Notes under the pieces: generated by a model
Databases searched by the model: none
Told to the model about the DNA's origin: nothing
What the model saw: only the letters and a program-made list of their open reading frames with translations
Part shown: positions 17,672 through 18,288 of the stretch, one piece after another
How the letters are laid out: each line of letters opens with the position of its first letter
Position numbering within the stretch: the stretch's first letter is position 1
Made by a program: the position numbers and the translations under genes
Assembly (NCBI GenBank): GCA_031273075.1
Contig: JAISSM010000050.1
Location: forward strand, 1 to 18,288
Source of the DNA: Rickettsiales bacterium
Lineage (GTDB): Bacteria; Pseudomonadota; Alphaproteobacteria; Rs-D84
DNA: 18,288 nt
Reading direction: 5' to 3'

Positions 17672-18288
17672 AAGTAAGCATAATCGGGAACGGCCAATGG
17701 GGAAACGCGCTTGCCGCGCTGATCGAAAGGGCGGGGCACAAGGTCGATCAAAAATACGATTTCAAGGATTCGGATTTGTGGGTCGTCGCCGTTCCGGCAA
17801 GATATTTCCGCACGGCCGTAAGGAAAGCGCGGCGGTTTTACTACGGTCAGCCCGTCATAGTCGGCACAAAGGGGATAGAACCGCGCACGCATAAATTCAT
17901 GTCCGAGATTCTGGACGAGGAATTGCCCGAATCCAAGGGCAAGACCGGGGTGCTGTCGGGGCCGCAATTCGCGGGCGAAGTGGTCAAAGGGGTTCCGACC
18001 GGAAGCACGCTTGCCGGGCCTTTGCGTGTGCGCAAAATCGGGCGCAAGGTTTTCGCCGAATTTTATTTGGAGGAAACGACTGATATCGTGGGGGCCGAAA
18101 TTTGCGGAATCGGCAAAAACGCGGTCGCGCTCGGCGCCGGATTTTACAGCGTGAAGAAGGGCGAAAACGAAAAGGCCATGATGGTCGCGCGCGCGTGGGG
18201 CGAGGTTGCGGATATCGGCGTTAAAATCGGGGCGAAATTGCGCACGTTCATCGGGCTTTGCGGCACGGGCGATTTGTTTTTGTCGACC
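17668..18288 (+). CDS. gpsA: NAD(P)-dependent glycerol-3-phosphate dehydrogenase, N-terminal part (truncated by window edge)
   Basis: The frame opens with ATG 17668 overlapping the folD stop by 4 bases, so the two are coupled, and runs off the window after 207 codons. GpsA reduces dihydroxyacetone phosphate to sn-glycerol 3-phosphate for phospholipids. Motifs: SIIGNGQWGNALAALIERAG (Rossmann loop), LWVVAVPARYFR, IVGTKGIE with Lys68, VLSGPQFAGEV, GAEICGIGKNAVALGAGF with the catalytic-type Lys150, and GLCGTGDLFL. Compared with the family, about 40 residues are missing between the second and third beta strands (residues 25-36), the region that usually holds the NxxYLPG segment. A deletion like this could alter cofactor or substrate contacts, but all catalytic lysines remain. 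Confidence 0.85.
   Translation, partial: MKVSIIGNGQWGNALAALIERAGHKVDQKYDFKDSDLWVVAVPARYFRTAVRKARRFYYGQPVIVGTKGIEPRTHKFMSEILDEELPESKGKTGVLSGPQFAGEVVKGVPTGSTLAGPLRVRKIGRKVFAEFYLEETTDIVGAEICGIGKNAVALGAGFYSVKKGENEKAMMVARAWGEVADIGVKIGAKLRTFIGLCGTGDLFLST

Overview
The window looks like part of an alphaproteobacterial chromosome, probably an uncultured, low-oxygen or host-associated lineage. Supporting signs are a CcrM-type GANTC methyltransferase with its C-terminal domain, a class I lysyl-tRNA synthetase, a DUF2155 exported protein, an OMP decarboxylase/orotate phosphoribosyltransferase fusion, LL-diaminopimelate aminotransferase and rubrerythrin. Coding density is high and the genes are mostly housekeeping, but nearly every gap between genes is filled with short palindromes and 7-bp tandem repeats. 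No rRNA, tRNA, CRISPR array, transposase or prophage gene was seen.

Layout: 1-276 is the 3' end of a prolyl-tRNA synthetase. Then come a MacB-type ABC permease (+), a prepilin-like protein (-) and dapL (+). Positions 7058 down to 3436 form a leftward operon: tsaC-trmD-rplS-DUF2155-lipoprotein-tsaD. It joins ribosomal protein L19 to three enzymes that modify tRNA next to the anticodon (TsaC and TsaD for t6A37, TrmD for m1G37). Rubrerythrin (+) diverges from tsaC. An outer-membrane beta-barrel protein (-) follows, then a MotA/TolQ-like plus OmpA/MotB-like pair (+), the pyrF-pyrE fusion (-), ccrM (+), lysK (+), a small cysteine-containing secreted protein (-), and folD-gpsA (+, gpsA cut by the window edge).

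The most interesting layer is the repeats. At least five families of exactly 7-bp tandem repeats and several hairpin families occur. Because 7 is not a multiple of 3, a heptamer array encodes the same 7-residue peptide in every reading frame of a strand. Families abutting gene ends mostly carry a stop codon in all frames, and those inside genes lie in the orientation that is open in all frames. Two adjacent genes of the tsaC-tsaD operon appear to have had the start codon, n-region and hydrophobic core of their signal peptides replaced by the same composite repeat. TsaD carries two internal repeat-encoded inserts plus a repeat-like C-terminal tail. The hairpin families share a GTCA tag, all lie in one orientation, and show nested insertion and compensatory base changes, which suggests REP-like mobile hairpins.

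Promoters are often readable. Several genes have a -10 box only 6-8 bases before the start codon and no usable Shine-Dalgarno sequence, so they are probably leaderless. Two divergent gene pairs have fully overlapping back-to-back promoters.
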